64,000 nucleotides of DNA from Betaproteobacteria bacterium. Its GTDB lineage: Bacteria > Pseudomonadota > Gammaproteobacteria > Burkholderiales > Methylophilaceae. The DNA lies in assembly GCA_016868195.1 (NCBI GenBank), contig VGHQ01000003.1, positions 62,001-126,000 of the forward strand. Reading direction: 5' to 3'. The position numbers and the translations under genes were made by a program. The notes beneath the pieces were generated by a model that saw only the letters and a program-made list of their open reading frames with translations, was not told the origin of the DNA and searched no databases. Shown here piece by piece: positions 1-10,576 of the stretch; within the stretch, counting starts at the first letter, position 1; each line of letters opens with the position of its first letter.

Positions 1-839
1 GCCATAGGAACCAAGCTATGGCTTGTCATACCAGGCGAAGTGTTTACTTCGATAAAATAATGTTGGCCTTGTTGGTCAATCATAAAATCAACACGACCCC
101 AACTAGAACACCCAATGGCGTTGAAAGCCTCTAATGCTTGTTGTGCAATAAGCGTTTCTTTGTTTTTTTCTAAGCCTGAAGGGCAGATGTATTGCGTATC
201 ATCTTTTAGATACTTAGCTGCATAATCATAAAACTCGTTACTTGGCTTAATTTTAATTATCGGAAGCGTTCTGTTATTTACAATTGCCACTGTATATTCA
301 TCTCCGTCTACAAATTTTTCAACAATGACATTTGCATCAATTTTTAATGTCTTCAAAAAAGCTTCTTTATATTGTTGTTCGTTTTTAATCTTATCAATTC
401 CAATACTTGACCCTCCGTTAGATGGCTTTATAAAAAAAGGTAAGCTAATGGAATTCACAATGTCTGCATAATTGGTTTTATCATTAACTTGTAAAAAATC
501 TGGCGTTGAGATATTAAGTGACCGCCATAATAATTTTGTTTTCAGTTTATCCATACCAATGGATGAGCTTGCGGCATCACTGCCCGTATATGCTACTTTT
601 TTTGATTTTAAAAAAGCTTGGATTGAGCCATCTTCACCGCCTCGCCCATGAAGCGCTATAAAGACTCTGTTATAAGTTTTAATTTCCTCAATATCTCGAT
701 CGGAGGGATCAAAAGCTTCGACTTCAATACCTAAACGTTTTAAGGCATGAAATACAGCATCCCCACTTAAGAGTGAAACAGCTCTCTCATTGGAATCGCC
801 TCCCATCAATACTGCTACTTTTCCGAAGTGACCCGTCAA
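1..839 (-). CDS. ddlB: D-alanine--D-alanine ligase, partial (3' end cut by window edge)
   Basis: Joins two D-alanines with ATP to make the dipeptide used by MurF; cytoplasmic. About 280 codons are present of the usual 300-310, so the last ~25-30 residues lie outside the window. The N-terminus reads KVAVLMGGDSNERAVSLLSG, the family's first conserved block. An LHGRGGEDGS block follows, then the ATP-grasp lysine and glycine loop (FFIKPSNGGSSIGI) and the Mg-binding segment FIEVNTSPGMT close to the edge. The start is probably TTG at 837-839, overlapping the murB stop codon (TTGA); the first in-frame ATG would remove the GG loop. It is the last visible gene of the dcw cluster; ftsQ would be expected next. 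Confidence 0.93.
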   Translation of the reverse strand, partial: MTGHFGKVAVLMGGDSNERAVSLLSGDAVFHALKRLGIEVEAFDPSDRDIEEIKTYNRVFIALHGRGGEDGSIQAFLKSKKVAYTGSDAASSSIGMDKLKTKLLWRSLNISTPDFLQVNDKTNYADIVNSISLPFFIKPSNGGSSIGIDKIKNEQQYKEAFLKTLKIDANVIVEKFVDGDEYTVAIVNNRTLPIIKIKPSNEFYDYAAKYLKDDTQYICPSGLEKNKETLIAQQALEAFNAIGCSSWGRVDFMIDQQGQHYFIEVNTSPGMTSHSLVPM

Positions 840-1714
840 TTTAGAAACTCTCCTAAAATTTTGACTTCTCTTTCAAGTTTTATCCCTTTTCTTTTGTAAA
901 CTTCAGACTCAACATGATTAATAATATCTTCAATATCTTTTGCGGATGCTTCGCCCAAATTGATAATAAAATTCGCATGCTTATCTGATACTTCTGCATT
1001 GCCCACTCTATAACCTTTTAAACCACACTCTTCAATGAGTTTTGCTGCAAAAGTATCTTTAGGGTTTCTGAAAGTTGAGCCTGCTGTCGGCCAATTAAGA
1101 GGTTGTGTATTTTTTCTATGATTGAGATATTCCTTAATCTTACTCTCTGGGTCAGCAGTCATATCTTTCTTAAAATTAAACCAAGCACCTACAAACCATT
1201 CATTTAATTTGGGCTTAACCACTTCACGGTAAGAAATCAAAAAATCATTTTTTAGTCTTGTGACAATATTGCCTTCTTCGTCGATCATATTTACCTGGGT
1301 CACATAATTCCATGTTTCAGAGCCGTAACATCCAGCATTCATTGCTAACGCACCACCCACGGTACCTGGAATACCAGCAAAAAATTCTTCGCCAACATAA
1401 TGTTCTTTAGCAAGATTTTTTGCGATCTTTGCACATGTATTACCTGCTTCTGCATAGACACCATTTTCGGTCATTTGAATTTCATTTAAAGCAGCATGTA
1501 TGATAATCACCGTTCCCCGAATGCCCCCATCTCTCACCAAGATATTTGACCCTAATCCAATAAAAGTCAGTGGCTTTAAATACTTTTCTTGCTTTAAGAA
1601 ATTTTTTAAATCATCTAAATTTTGTGGGGTGAATAAAGTATCGGCAGCCCCACCTACACGCCAGCTGTTGTATTTATTTAATGGCTCATTTTTTAGAATT
1701 GATACACTCGTCAT
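836..1714 (-). CDS. murB: UDP-N-acetylenolpyruvoylglucosamine reductase
   Basis: Reduces UDP-GlcNAc-enolpyruvate to UDP-MurNAc with NADPH and FAD in the cytoplasm, the second committed step of peptidoglycan precursor synthesis. The 292-residue protein has the FAD-binding block GLGSNILVRDGG near residue 53, the GIPGTVGGALAMNAGCYG block around 115-132, and the AGSTFRNP segment carrying the catalytic Ser of this family. The length suggests the type II (short) form. Its ATG overlaps the murC stop by 4 bp (ATGA), and its own stop overlaps the ddl start, so it is translationally coupled on both sides within the dcw operon. Confidence 0.97.
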   Translation of the reverse strand: MTSVSILKNEPLNKYNSWRVGGAADTLFTPQNLDDLKNFLKQEKYLKPLTFIGLGSNILVRDGGIRGTVIIIHAALNEIQMTENGVYAEAGNTCAKIAKNLAKEHYVGEEFFAGIPGTVGGALAMNAGCYGSETWNYVTQVNMIDEEGNIVTRLKNDFLISYREVVKPKLNEWFVGAWFNFKKDMTADPESKIKEYLNHRKNTQPLNWPTAGSTFRNPKDTFAAKLIEECGLKGYRVGNAEVSDKHANFIINLGEASAKDIEDIINHVESEVYKRKGIKLEREVKILGEFLN

Positions 1715-3102
1715 ATATTTACAATATTCAATATATCTTTGGTAACTTTTCCAACCGAACCTGCACCCATAACAATTAAAATAGAATCTTGATCAATATG
1801 TTGAAGTGCTGTTCTAGCTAACTCAGTAATATCTTTTTCAAATGAAACTTTATTTGAAATTTTATTCATGCTGTCCATCACTGCCATGGAACTTACGCCT
1901 GCAATTGCTTTTTCACCGGCTGAGTAAATATCGGTAAGAAGTACTTTGTCTGCCTTTTGTAATACTCTTACAAATTCATCGAAACAATCTCTTGTTCTGG
2001 TATAACGATGAGGCTGAAAAACAAGATGGATCGATTTATTGGGGTAAGCACCGCGCGCTGCGTCAAGGACTGCCTCTATTTCAACAGGATGATGGCCGTA
2101 ATCATCTACCAAAGTAAATGATTTTTTATTAAACATTAAATCTTTATAAGTTTCGAATCTTCGACCCACGCCTTTAAAATGTTTTAAGGCATCAATAGTT
2201 TTAGAGATAGGTATCTCAAGTTCATCAGCTAATGCAATTGCTGCCAATGCATTTCTTACATAATGCTTTCCTGGTAGATTCAAAGTGATATCTGTTTTAA
2301 TCACATCTGAATGTTTAATGCTTACTTTGAAGTGCATTTTGCCTGCATCTGCCTTGACGTCCTCCGCATGAACATCAGCATCATTAGACAATCCATAAGT
2401 GATGATAGGTCTAGAAATTTCTAGAAGAATTGATTTAATTACGGGATCGTCAATACACACGATCACGACACCATAAAAAGGTAGTCGATGTATAAATTCG
2501 ATATATGTTTTTTTGAGCTTATCAAAGTCGTTGTCATATGTTTCCATATGATCTTGATCAATATTTGTCACAATAGAATAAACTGGGGTTAAATGTAAGA
2601 ATGATGCGTCGGATTCATCTGCTTCCACGACAATATATTCTCCATTACCAAGCTTGGCATTCGCATTTAAGGAAGAGAGTCTTCCACCAATTACGTATGT
2701 CGGATCCATGGAGGCCTCTGCCAAAATAGAGGCAATTAAACTCGTTGTGGTTGTTTTGCCATGAGTACCTGCTACAGCTATACCTTTTTTAAAGCGCATG
2801 AGCTCAGACAGCATTTCAGCTCTCGGCATAATTGGAATTTTATTTTTTATAGCAGTCATTAATTCAGGATTATCCTTATCGATGGCAGAAGAGATAACAA
2901 CGACATCAATATCTTTAACATTTTCTGCAGCGTGATTAATAAAAATCTTAATGCCTAGATCTCTTAATCTCGAAGTGACGGGGGAGTCCTGAATGTCTGA
3001 ACCAGAAACAAAATAACCTAAATTATGCATCACTTCTGCGATACCACTCATCCCTGAGCCACCTATGCCTACAAAGTGAATTCGATTAATGTTATGTTTC
3101 AT
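1711..3102 (-). CDS. murC: UDP-N-acetylmuramate--L-alanine ligase
   Basis: Adds L-Ala, the first stem-peptide residue, to UDP-MurNAc using ATP. The 463-residue protein starts with a Rossmann-like UDP-binding domain (VGIGGSGMSGIA, residues 11-22). The Mur-ligase P-loop GTHGKTTT follows at 112-119; the His in that loop is the variant typical of MurC. The central ATPase has the EADESDASFLHL block, and the C-terminal domain carries FQPHRYTRT. It overlaps murG by 4 bp upstream and murB by 4 bp downstream. Length and motifs are fully standard. Confidence 0.97.
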   Translation of the reverse strand: MKHNINRIHFVGIGGSGMSGIAEVMHNLGYFVSGSDIQDSPVTSRLRDLGIKIFINHAAENVKDIDVVVISSAIDKDNPELMTAIKNKIPIMPRAEMLSELMRFKKGIAVAGTHGKTTTTSLIASILAEASMDPTYVIGGRLSSLNANAKLGNGEYIVVEADESDASFLHLTPVYSIVTNIDQDHMETYDNDFDKLKKTYIEFIHRLPFYGVVIVCIDDPVIKSILLEISRPIITYGLSNDADVHAEDVKADAGKMHFKVSIKHSDVIKTDITLNLPGKHYVRNALAAIALADELEIPISKTIDALKHFKGVGRRFETYKDLMFNKKSFTLVDDYGHHPVEIEAVLDAARGAYPNKSIHLVFQPHRYTRTRDCFDEFVRVLQKADKVLLTDIYSAGEKAIAGVSSMAVMDSMNKISNKVSFEKDITELARTALQHIDQDSILIVMGAGSVGKVTKDILNIVNI

Positions 3103-4172
3103 TTTTTAATTAATCGCTCGCATGCTTGATATATAACCTCTTCAGGTTTTTTTGTTTTATTTTCTAATGCAGCTTTTGACATTCTTAAACATTCATTTCT
3201 TGAAATGCTATTAATGAGACGGCTAAATAATTCCGGCGAAAGGTTTTCTTGAATTATAAGTCTCGCGGCTTTCTTATCCCTTAAGTATTTTGCATTATAA
3301 AATTGATGATTATCGACAGCAAAAGGAAATGGTACCAAGATGCTTGGAATTCCAGCGGCCGAAAATTCTGACACCGTAAGAGCGCCGGCTCGAGCAATCA
3401 CTATATCTGCCCATTCATAAATTTTTTCAATATGATCCAAATAGGCTCTGCAGTCAGCTTTAATGCCATATTTTTTATAGTTTGTTTTTAATTCTTCAAA
3501 ATGTTTTTCGCCTGATTGATGAATAATAGTTGGTCTATTTTTAGGTTGAATTTGCTTAATGCTTTGAGGAATCGTATCGTTAAAAAATTTGGCGCCTAAA
3601 CTCCCTCCCACAACAAGCAATCTCAAGGGCCCTTTTCTATTTTTAAATCTTTGGGCTGGTGTTTTAATTTGTCTAATATCATCTCTGACTGGGTTACCAA
3701 TCTGTTGAGCGGCTCGTAGCAATTTAATTGGAAACCCAGAATAAATATGTGTTGCGATCATCGCTAATAATTTATTAGTGAGACCTGGAATCGAATTTTG
3801 TTCATGAATAATGAGAGGCTTCCCCATGAGCTTAGCCATAAGTCCGGCAGGAAATGAAACGTAACCACCCATTGCAATCACGACATCTGGTTTTTCTTTT
3901 TTAATTACTTTTGCACACTGTATGAATGCAATTGAAAGTATAAATGGAAGCTTTATCCAACTTAGAATACCTTTACCTCGAATACCCGTAATATCAATCA
4001 TCGCCTTTGCATAAGGTTTTTTCTCAATTAACTTATTTTCCATACCATGCGAAGTTCCAAGCCAAGTAATCGACCATCCTTTTGCTTTTAAATAATCCGC
4101 AATCGCAATGCCAGGATAGATATGTCCTCCAGTGCCTCCTGCAATTATCAATATTTTTTTATTTAATTTCAC
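3099..4172 (-). CDS. murG: UDP-GlcNAc:lipid I N-acetylglucosaminyltransferase
   Basis: Transfers GlcNAc onto lipid I to form lipid II at the inner face of the cytoplasmic membrane (GT28 family). The 357-residue protein has the N-terminal glycine loop GGTGGHIYPG (13-22), the membrane-facing MGGYVSFPAGL segment, the HEQNSIPGLTN block, and the second loop GGSLGA near 190 in the C-terminal donor domain. The donor-site motif RAGALTVSE is followed by PFPFAVDNHQ. It sits 4 bp downstream of ftsW and overlaps murC, as in the standard dcw order. Confidence 0.97.
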   Translation of the reverse strand: MKLNKKILIIAGGTGGHIYPGIAIADYLKAKGWSITWLGTSHGMENKLIEKKPYAKAMIDITGIRGKGILSWIKLPFILSIAFIQCAKVIKKEKPDVVIAMGGYVSFPAGLMAKLMGKPLIIHEQNSIPGLTNKLLAMIATHIYSGFPIKLLRAAQQIGNPVRDDIRQIKTPAQRFKNRKGPLRLLVVGGSLGAKFFNDTIPQSIKQIQPKNRPTIIHQSGEKHFEELKTNYKKYGIKADCRAYLDHIEKIYEWADIVIARAGALTVSEFSAAGIPSILVPFPFAVDNHQFYNAKYLRDKKAARLIIQENLSPELFSRLINSISRNECLRMSKAALENKTKKPEEVIYQACERLIKK

Positions 4173-4176
4173 AGGG

Positions 4177-5331
4177 TTAAATGCCTCTTAGACCTCTTCG
4201 ATTTTCCCAGTCAATTCTGAGTAATATCGCAAGCGCAATCATATTGGTCAACATACCGCTGCCACCATAGGATAAAAGTGGCAAAGTTAAACCTTTAGTA
4301 GGAAGAAGTCCCATATTCACTCCCATATTCATGATGCCCTGAACCCCAAACCAAATACCAATACCTTGCGATAAAAGTGCCGAATAATAATTTTCGTTAA
4401 TAATCGCTTCTTTGGCGATTCCAAAAGCACGAATCACTAACCAAGAAAATAAGCCAATGACTACAAGTACTCCCACAAAACCAAGTTCTTCAGCTAATAC
4501 TGCCAAAATAAAATCGGTATGAGGCTCAGGTAAATATAGTAATTTCTCAACGCTGCCACCTAATCCCACACCAAACATTTCTCCTCGACCAAAAGCCATT
4601 AATGAATGTTGTAATTGGTAGTTTTTTGTTAAAGAGTCTGACCAAGGATCTAGAAAACTTAATCGACTTGTACGATAAGTCGCTGCATGAATGATTCCCC
4701 AGATTGCAGCAGGAGACACAAAAAGAAGTCCTAATAGAATATTTTTATTAATTCCACCTAAAATTAAAATTAAAGCTGCAATCACAGAGATAACAACAAG
4801 CGCTCCAAAATCTGGCTCTTTAATTAATAAAAGGCCTACTACAATAATTGCAGAGGCCATAGGCAAAAATCCCTTTAAAAAAGTGCCAATTTCTTTAGAC
4901 TTTCTCAGCACATAATCAGAGGCATACATCGCAACAAATAGCTTCATGAATTCTGAAGGTTGTAAATTAAATACAATCAGCGTTAGCCAGCGACGACTAC
5001 CGTTAACTTTATGCCCTATGCCAGGAATTAAAACTAGTATGAGTAAGAATAGTCCGCCTAAAAATAAATAAGGTGAAACTTTCTGCCACCAGCGAATAGG
5101 TATTAGAAAGGTAATAAATCCTGCAGCTGCGCCAATACAAATAAATAAGGTTTGTCTTATCAAGAAATATGAGGAAGAATTTCCAAATCTTTTAGTAGTC
5201 TCTGCCAAGGCAATTGATGAAGAGTAAACCATCACAAGACCTATCCCGATTAATATCATCGATACCCAAAATAAGCCATGATCAAATGAAGGCTTATCAA
5301 TCAGGGATTTATTAGAAAATTTATCTAGCAT
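4177..5331 (-). CDS. ftsW: Septal peptidoglycan glycosyltransferase (SEDS protein)
   Basis: Polytopic SEDS glycan polymerase of the divisome that works with FtsI to build septal peptidoglycan from lipid II. The 384-residue protein has about ten hydrophobic segments. Family landmarks are the NGSRRWL segment, the LQPSEFMKL block just after it, the KEPDFG motif (the conserved Asp region of SEDS enzymes), the periplasmic loop ending in YQLQHSLMAFGRGEMFGVGLG, and the C-terminal GLTLPLLSYGGSG block. Its start overlaps the end of murD by 11 bp. The placement between murD and murG separates it from RodA. Confidence 0.96.
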   Translation of the reverse strand: MLDKFSNKSLIDKPSFDHGLFWVSMILIGIGLVMVYSSSIALAETTKRFGNSSSYFLIRQTLFICIGAAAGFITFLIPIRWWQKVSPYLFLGGLFLLILVLIPGIGHKVNGSRRWLTLIVFNLQPSEFMKLFVAMYASDYVLRKSKEIGTFLKGFLPMASAIIVVGLLLIKEPDFGALVVISVIAALILILGGINKNILLGLLFVSPAAIWGIIHAATYRTSRLSFLDPWSDSLTKNYQLQHSLMAFGRGEMFGVGLGGSVEKLLYLPEPHTDFILAVLAEELGFVGVLVVIGLFSWLVIRAFGIAKEAIINENYYSALLSQGIGIWFGVQGIMNMGVNMGLLPTKGLTLPLLSYGGSGMLTNMIALAILLRIDWENRRGLRGI

Positions 5332-6676
5332 GATTCTCTTTTAGTTTTTTTACACAAGCTTTGAAAAGATTGCCTCGCTCTACATAATTTTTAAACATAT
5401 CTGTGCTCGCACAGGCTGGGGATAATAAAACTACATCACCCGTGTTTGCTAACTCAATAGATTTACATATGGCATCTTCAAGACTTTTTTCAATATGATT
5501 TGGAATAGCAGAAGCACTAAAAGCTTTTTGCATAATCTCAGCATCTTTACCAATCAATGCGACGTGCTTAATTTTATCTTTCGATGCATACGTTAGAGGA
5601 TTAAAATTTTGATTTTTTCCATCACCGCCTGCCACCAATAAAATTGGCTTAGTCATACTTTTTATCGCAGCAATCGTTGCGCCTACATTCGTTCCCTTTG
5701 AATCGTTATAAAAATCAATTCCTGAAAAAGAATCAACGTATTCCACACGATGAGGGGGTGCATTAAATTCAGCTAAGACTTTTTTAAGGGTGTAATCAGG
5801 GATATCAAAGGGCTCACAAAGAGCTATTGCTGCCATTACATTCTGAATATTATGAATACCTTTAAGCTTAATTTCATCGATTCCAATAATTTCAGCATTT
5901 CCCTTTGCAATAAAATATTGGCTGCCATTTTTTTTAATTCCATAATTAATTTCATCAACATCACTTCCAAATGTGACCATGTCATTTGTAATGAAGGTCT
6001 TAAGATAATCATCATCTCTATTTAAAATACATTTTTTTGCATGATTAAATATTCGATATTTAGCTTTTGCATATTCATCGATCGAGCTATATCGATCCAT
6101 GTGATCTTGAGAGATATTCAAAATTGTTGCTGCATCAAGAGCGAGAGAATAAGTGCTTTCTAATTGATAGCTCGATAATTCGAGAACATAAACCTCAGGT
6201 ACTTTTTCATCTAAAACATTTAAAATTGGTATGCCAATATTACCTGCTACAATAGTTTTAATACCAGATGCCTTTAATAACTCTCCAACAAGTGAAGTCA
6301 CAGTCGTTTTACCATTGGAACCCGTAATACCAATGACTTTCGTATTTGCTGCTTTGACTTGCGCAAATATTTCAATATCGCCTACGACAGGTATGCCCTT
6401 ATCTATAGCCGCTGCGACATAACTTTCTTTTAATGAAACGCCAGGGCTAATCACAATTAATTCAATATCGTTTGTGATACTTTCATGGAATATTTTCCCA
6501 GTTATAAATTCCACATCTTTGAACTTTGCTTTAATTTCTCCAAGTCCTTCAACATTGGTTCGCGTATCGATCGCTCTTATGACACAATTTTGATTACCAA
6601 GAAAGGTCAATACAGATTGGCCTGTGTCTCCGAGGCCAATCACTAAAACTCTTTTTTTGTAAAAATTATTGATCAT
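5321..6676 (-). CDS. murD: UDP-N-acetylmuramoyl-L-alanine--D-glutamate ligase
   Basis: Adds D-Glu to UDP-MurNAc-L-Ala with ATP. The 451-residue protein has the N-terminal Rossmann loop [10 protein letters not shown] (residues 12-21), the P-loop GSNGKTT (119-125), the LELSSYQLE block of the central domain, and [11 protein letters not shown] at the start of the C-terminal domain, followed by [11 protein letters not shown]. All are standard for MurD. Its start overlaps the mraY stop by 4 bp. Confidence 0.97.
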   Translation of the reverse strand: MINNFYKKRVLVIGLGDTGQSVLTFLGNQNCVIRAIDTRTNVEGLGEIKAKFKDVEFITGKIFHESITNDIELIVISPGVSLKESYVAAAIDKGIPVVGDIEIFAQVKAANTKVIGITGSNGKTTVTSLVGELLKASGIKTIVAGNIGIPILNVLDEKVPEVYVLELSSYQLESTYSLALDAATILNISQDHMDRYSSIDEYAKAKYRIFNHAKKCILNRDDDYLKTFITNDMVTFGSDVDEINYGIKKNGSQYFIAKGNAEIIGIDEIKLKGIHNIQNVMAAIALCEPFDIPDYTLKKVLAEFNAPPHRVEYVDSFSGIDFYNDSKGTNVGATIAAIKSMTKPILLVAGGDGKNQNFNPLTYASKDKIKHVALIGKDAEIMQKAFSASAIPNHIEKSLEDAICKSIELANTGDVVLLSPACASTDMFKNYVERGNLFKACVKKLKENHAR

Positions 6677-7776
6677 CTAATCTTCAGTGATGAAATACCA
6701 ATTAATACAAGCATCATGGTAATGATCCAAAATCTCACGACAACCTGTGTTTCTTTCCAGCCTTTTTTTTCGTAATGATGATGAAGAGGGGCCATAAGAA
6801 AGATTCGCTTTCCAACTCCATATTTAAATTTTGTGTATTTGAAATACATCACTTGGATCGCAACAGAGACTGTTTCCACCACAAAAATACCGCCCATGAT
6901 GAATAGTACAATTTCTTGTCTGACGATAACGGCAATGGTCCCAATGGCTGCTCCCAGAGCTAGGGCGCCTAAATCTCCCATAAATACTTCTGCAGGATAT
7001 GTGTTAAACCATAAAAATCCTAAGCCTGCACCTGCCATGGCAGTGCAAAAGATAGCTAATTCACCAGCTCCGCTGATATAAGGTAGGCCCAAGTATTTAG
7101 CGATCACATAATTACCAGCAACATACGCAAATACGCCTAGAGCGCTTGCAACTAAAACAGTTGGCATGATCGCAAGCCCGTCTAATCCATCTGTAAGGTT
7201 CACAGCATTACTGCTCCCTACAATAACGGTGTAACTCAAGAGAATGAAAGTTAGTGCGCTCATTGAAAAACTTATATCTTTAACAAAAGGTAAGATCAAA
7301 GATGTTTGCTCAGGAGTCACGGCATTCGACCAAAGATAAATTGAAGCGCCAAGACCTATGATGGATTGCCATAAGTATTTTTGTCCTGCACTAATACCAT
7401 TAGGATCTTTATAAATTACTTTTTTTAAGTCATCTATAAACCCAATAAGGCCAAATCCAAGCGTCACAATCAAGAGTAACCAAATATAATTATTTTTAAT
7501 GTCAGCCCAAAGCAGCGTCGACACAATGATAGATACTAGGATTAAACCACCCCCCATCGTGGGTGTACCTGTTTTAATAAGATGGTCTTTAGGTCCGTCA
7601 GATCTTACTGCTTGACCAATATTATATTGATTAAGTTTTTTGATGAGCCACGGACCAAAGACAAAAGAAATAACCAATGATGTGATTGTCGACATCACGG
7701 CTCTTAATGTAATGTAATTAAATACATTAAAGCCGTGGATTTCTTTAGCTAAAAATTTAAATAATTCAAGTAACAT
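6673..7776 (-). CDS. mraY: Phospho-N-acetylmuramoyl-pentapeptide-transferase
   Basis: Integral membrane enzyme that moves phospho-MurNAc-pentapeptide from UDP onto undecaprenyl phosphate, forming lipid I. The 367-residue protein has about ten membrane segments. The catalytic landmarks are GFIDDLKK (adjacent Asp pair), [10 protein letters not shown], the FMGDLGAL block, and the cytoplasmic [12 protein letters not shown] loop. TPTMGGG near the N-terminus is also typical. It follows murF by 23 bp and overlaps murD by 4 bp. Confidence 0.97.
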   Translation of the reverse strand: MLLELFKFLAKEIHGFNVFNYITLRAVMSTITSLVISFVFGPWLIKKLNQYNIGQAVRSDGPKDHLIKTGTPTMGGGLILVSIIVSTLLWADIKNNYIWLLLIVTLGFGLIGFIDDLKKVIYKDPNGISAGQKYLWQSIIGLGASIYLWSNAVTPEQTSLILPFVKDISFSMSALTFILLSYTVIVGSSNAVNLTDGLDGLAIMPTVLVASALGVFAYVAGNYVIAKYLGLPYISGAGELAIFCTAMAGAGLGFLWFNTYPAEVFMGDLGALALGAAIGTIAVIVRQEIVLFIMGGIFVVETVSVAIQVMYFKYTKFKYGVGKRIFLMAPLHHHYEKKGWKETQVVVRFWIITMMLVLIGISSLKIR

Positions 7777-7799
7777 AATTTTTATCTTTCTGAAAAATT

Positions 7800-9146
7800 T
7801 TAAGTAAGCCCCTTAACCACTTCTTCCATTTTCATAAAACGCGATCCCTTTACAAGTACTGATGAGTCTTTTTTAATTTTGGATTTAACATATTTAATCA
7901 AATCTTTTTTATTACTAAACCATTTTGCATCACCACTACATTTATTAATTGTGTGCTTAGTAAGTGGTCCAGTCCCCACAACATCGGAGATTTTCTTTTT
8001 ATTAATATATGTTCCTATAGAAGCATGGTATTGCGCTGCTTTTTTCCCTAGCTCCCCCATATCACCAACGACTAAAATTTTGTGTCCTTCTTGATTAGAC
8101 AGTACATCAATGGCAGCCTTCATTGATTCTGGGTTGGCGTTATAGGTATCATCAATAAGCATTGCGCCATTCAATCCTTTTTTCACTTCCAACCTTCCTT
8201 GAACAGGCTTAATAGCCTCAATACCTTTCTTGATAGTTTTAAGCGGAATTTTTAAAGCAATTGATGAGGCAATAGCTGCAAGTGCATTTTTTAAGTTATG
8301 CTCACCTTGCAAATTCAAACTAATATCAATCTGCCCTTTAGGAGTGCGAATATGAGAAATGTTTTTTAATGTTTTATATAGATAGACATCAGCTTTTTTA
8401 TCCAAACCAAATGAAATAATATTTTTAGTTTGAGCGGCATTTTTCATCAAACTATAAAAATCATCGTCGCGATTTATGATTGCAATACCGCCCTTTTTCA
8501 AGCCTTCAAAGATTTCTGATTTAGCTTTTGCAATACCCTTTTTAGAACCAAAAAATTCAATATGCGCTTCTGCAATATTTGTAATGACTGCAACATCGGG
8601 CCTAGCTATCTTACTTAAATAACTAATTTCTCCCTTGTGATTCATGCCCATTTCAACGACAGCACACTTTTGAGTTTTTTCTATATTCAATAAAGACAAT
8701 GGAAGCCCAATATCATTATTATAATTTCCTTGGCTCACGAGCAACTTCTTCTTACTTTTCAAATGCGTTGATACAATGCTCGCAACCATTTCTTTTGTGG
8801 TTGTTTTGCCATTACTTCCCGTTATAGCAACTAAAGGTATTTTTGATTGGGCTTTCCAATATTGAGCAATTTTCCCTAGAGCCTCACGTCCAGTTTTTAC
8901 TTGAATCTTATTTTTGAGTGCTTCTTGTTTGCTCGCAACAATTACTGCAACAGCCCCTTTCTTTAAGGCCTCAGATGCAAACATATCTCCATCAAATTTT
9001 TCACCTTTAATGCCAATAAAAAGATCGCCTTTTTGAATGTCATGGCTATTAATAGAAATGCGTTTAATTCTCTTTTTAAGAAGAGCGGTATCTCCCTGAA
9101 ACTTACCACCCACAATTTTTTTAATTTGATTTAAAGTAATATGCAT
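7800..9146 (-). CDS. murF: UDP-MurNAc-tripeptide--D-Ala-D-Ala ligase
   Basis: Completes the pentapeptide precursor by adding D-Ala-D-Ala supplied by Ddl. The 448-residue protein has the N-terminal UDP-binding domain with the [17 protein letters not shown] block, the P-loop GSNGKTTTK (110-118), the [11 protein letters not shown] block, and [16 protein letters not shown] in the C-terminal part. Its start codon overlaps the murE stop by one base (TAATG), so the two are translationally coupled. A Lys-rich composition fits the AT-rich genome. Confidence 0.96.
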   Translation of the reverse strand: MHITLNQIKKIVGGKFQGDTALLKKRIKRISINSHDIQKGDLFIGIKGEKFDGDMFASEALKKGAVAVIVASKQEALKNKIQVKTGREALGKIAQYWKAQSKIPLVAITGSNGKTTTKEMVASIVSTHLKSKKKLLVSQGNYNNDIGLPLSLLNIEKTQKCAVVEMGMNHKGEISYLSKIARPDVAVITNIAEAHIEFFGSKKGIAKAKSEIFEGLKKGGIAIINRDDDFYSLMKNAAQTKNIISFGLDKKADVYLYKTLKNISHIRTPKGQIDISLNLQGEHNLKNALAAIASSIALKIPLKTIKKGIEAIKPVQGRLEVKKGLNGAMLIDDTYNANPESMKAAIDVLSNQEGHKILVVGDMGELGKKAAQYHASIGTYINKKKISDVVGTGPLTKHTINKCSGDAKWFSNKKDLIKYVKSKIKKDSSVLVKGSRFMKMEEVVKGLT

Positions 9147-10576
9147 TAATTTGTCTTGTAATATTTAAGTGCGTCTCTAACGCATTTTTGATCGCTGAAA
9201 GGATATTTGATACCTTTAATTTCCTGATATTTTTCATGCCCTTTGCCAGCAATCAGAATTACATCCTCTTTGTTAGCAAGTTGGATTGCTTTTTCAATGG
9301 CTTTGTCTCTGTTAATTTCAGTTGAAAACGATCCCTTCATATACTTACTAATTTCACTAATAATTTTTTTGGGGTTTTCATTTCTCGGGTTATCCGACGT
9401 CACAATACTCATATCAGCTAATTTTGAGGCAGCAGTTGCCATATCTTTTCTTTTGCCTATATCTCGATTACCGCCACACCCAAATACACAAATAAGCTTG
9501 CCATCCGTTTTATCTTTCAAGGTCGTAAGCACTTTTTCAAGAGCATCTGGTGTATGCGCATAATCAATAAATATTTGCGGTGAAGTCTTTTTACCCATTT
9601 TTTCCATTCTTCCTGGCACCTGAGAAATATCGGCTAAATATCTAATGATTTTTTTAATTGCAAACCCAGACCCAACAAGCGCACTGATGACCGCTAAAAT
9701 ATTATAGACATTAAATTCTCCAACTAAAGGAATATTTACTTCATATATTTCTTTTTTAAAATGTAATCTGAACCTTGTCCTAGATGCAGAATAGTTAATA
9801 TGTGTTGCGCGCATATCACCATCTGTAATACCGTAGGTGATGATCTTTATCTTCTTTTTAGCCAGTGATGCTTTGAGTTTTTTTCCATAAATATCATCAA
9901 TATTAATTACCGCCACTTTTAAAGATGGAAAATGAAATAATTTTTTCTTTTCATTAAAATAATTTTTAAAAGTGAGATGGTAATCTAAATGATCTCTCGA
10001 TAAGTTCGTAAATACGGCAACATCAAAATGAATGCTATTGACACGACCTTGCGCTAAGGCATGCGATGAAACTTCCATAACTACTGAGTTCACATGATTT
10101 TTTTTAAACTCATTAAAAATACGATGGTTTAAAATTGCGTCTGGCGTTGTATAGGCGTGTACTTTTAGTTTTTTATACCCGTATCCAAGCGTACCGATTA
10201 ACCCAGTTTTTTTACCTAAAATATTTTGAAGTTCTTTAAGCCAATAGGTGCATGAAGTTTTTCCGTTTGTGCCGGTTACACCGATTGTGTGTATTTTCTT
10301 TGAAGGCTCTTTAAAGAAGATATGAGCTATTTCACCTTCTTTATTTTTTAAATCACTAATCGGAAGATGTGGAATATTCCAAGAATTTTTCCATACAAAA
10401 TCTTTTTGTTCATACAAAATAGCTTTTGCTCCTTTTTTTAGAGCATCTGCAATGTAATTTCTTCCATCGACATGAGAGCCTGGATAGGCAAGAAAGAGAG
10501 AATTCTTTTTTACGTGTCTACTATCATTTGAAATATCAGAGAGGTGAAGTCCAATCTTTTTTAACTCACTCTTCAT
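9146..10576 (-). CDS. murE: UDP-MurNAc-L-Ala-D-Glu--meso-diaminopimelate ligase
   Basis: Adds the third residue of the stem peptide. The 476-residue protein has the P-loop GTNGKTS (102-108), the VMEVSSHALAQGR block (167-179) and NLSRDHLDYH. DNPR at 395-398 is the motif known to select meso-diaminopimelate rather than lysine, so the cell wall should be the Gram-negative A1-gamma type. Its start overlaps the ftsI stop by 4 bp. Length and domain order are standard. Confidence 0.97.
   Translation of the reverse strand: MKSELKKIGLHLSDISNDSRHVKKNSLFLAYPGSHVDGRNYIADALKKGAKAILYEQKDFVWKNSWNIPHLPISDLKNKEGEIAHIFFKEPSKKIHTIGVTGTNGKTSCTYWLKELQNILGKKTGLIGTLGYGYKKLKVHAYTTPDAILNHRIFNEFKKNHVNSVVMEVSSHALAQGRVNSIHFDVAVFTNLSRDHLDYHLTFKNYFNEKKKLFHFPSLKVAVINIDDIYGKKLKASLAKKKIKIITYGITDGDMRATHINYSASRTRFRLHFKKEIYEVNIPLVGEFNVYNILAVISALVGSGFAIKKIIRYLADISQVPGRMEKMGKKTSPQIFIDYAHTPDALEKVLTTLKDKTDGKLICVFGCGGNRDIGKRKDMATAASKLADMSIVTSDNPRNENPKKIISEISKYMKGSFSTEINRDKAIEKAIQLANKEDVILIAGKGHEKYQEIKGIKYPFSDQKCVRDALKYYKTN

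Noticed and set aside
9243-9563. 106-codon plus-strand frame inside murE
   Set aside because: Antisense to an intact, motif-complete murE; hydrophobic composition comes from reverse reading of Lys/Asp-rich codons.
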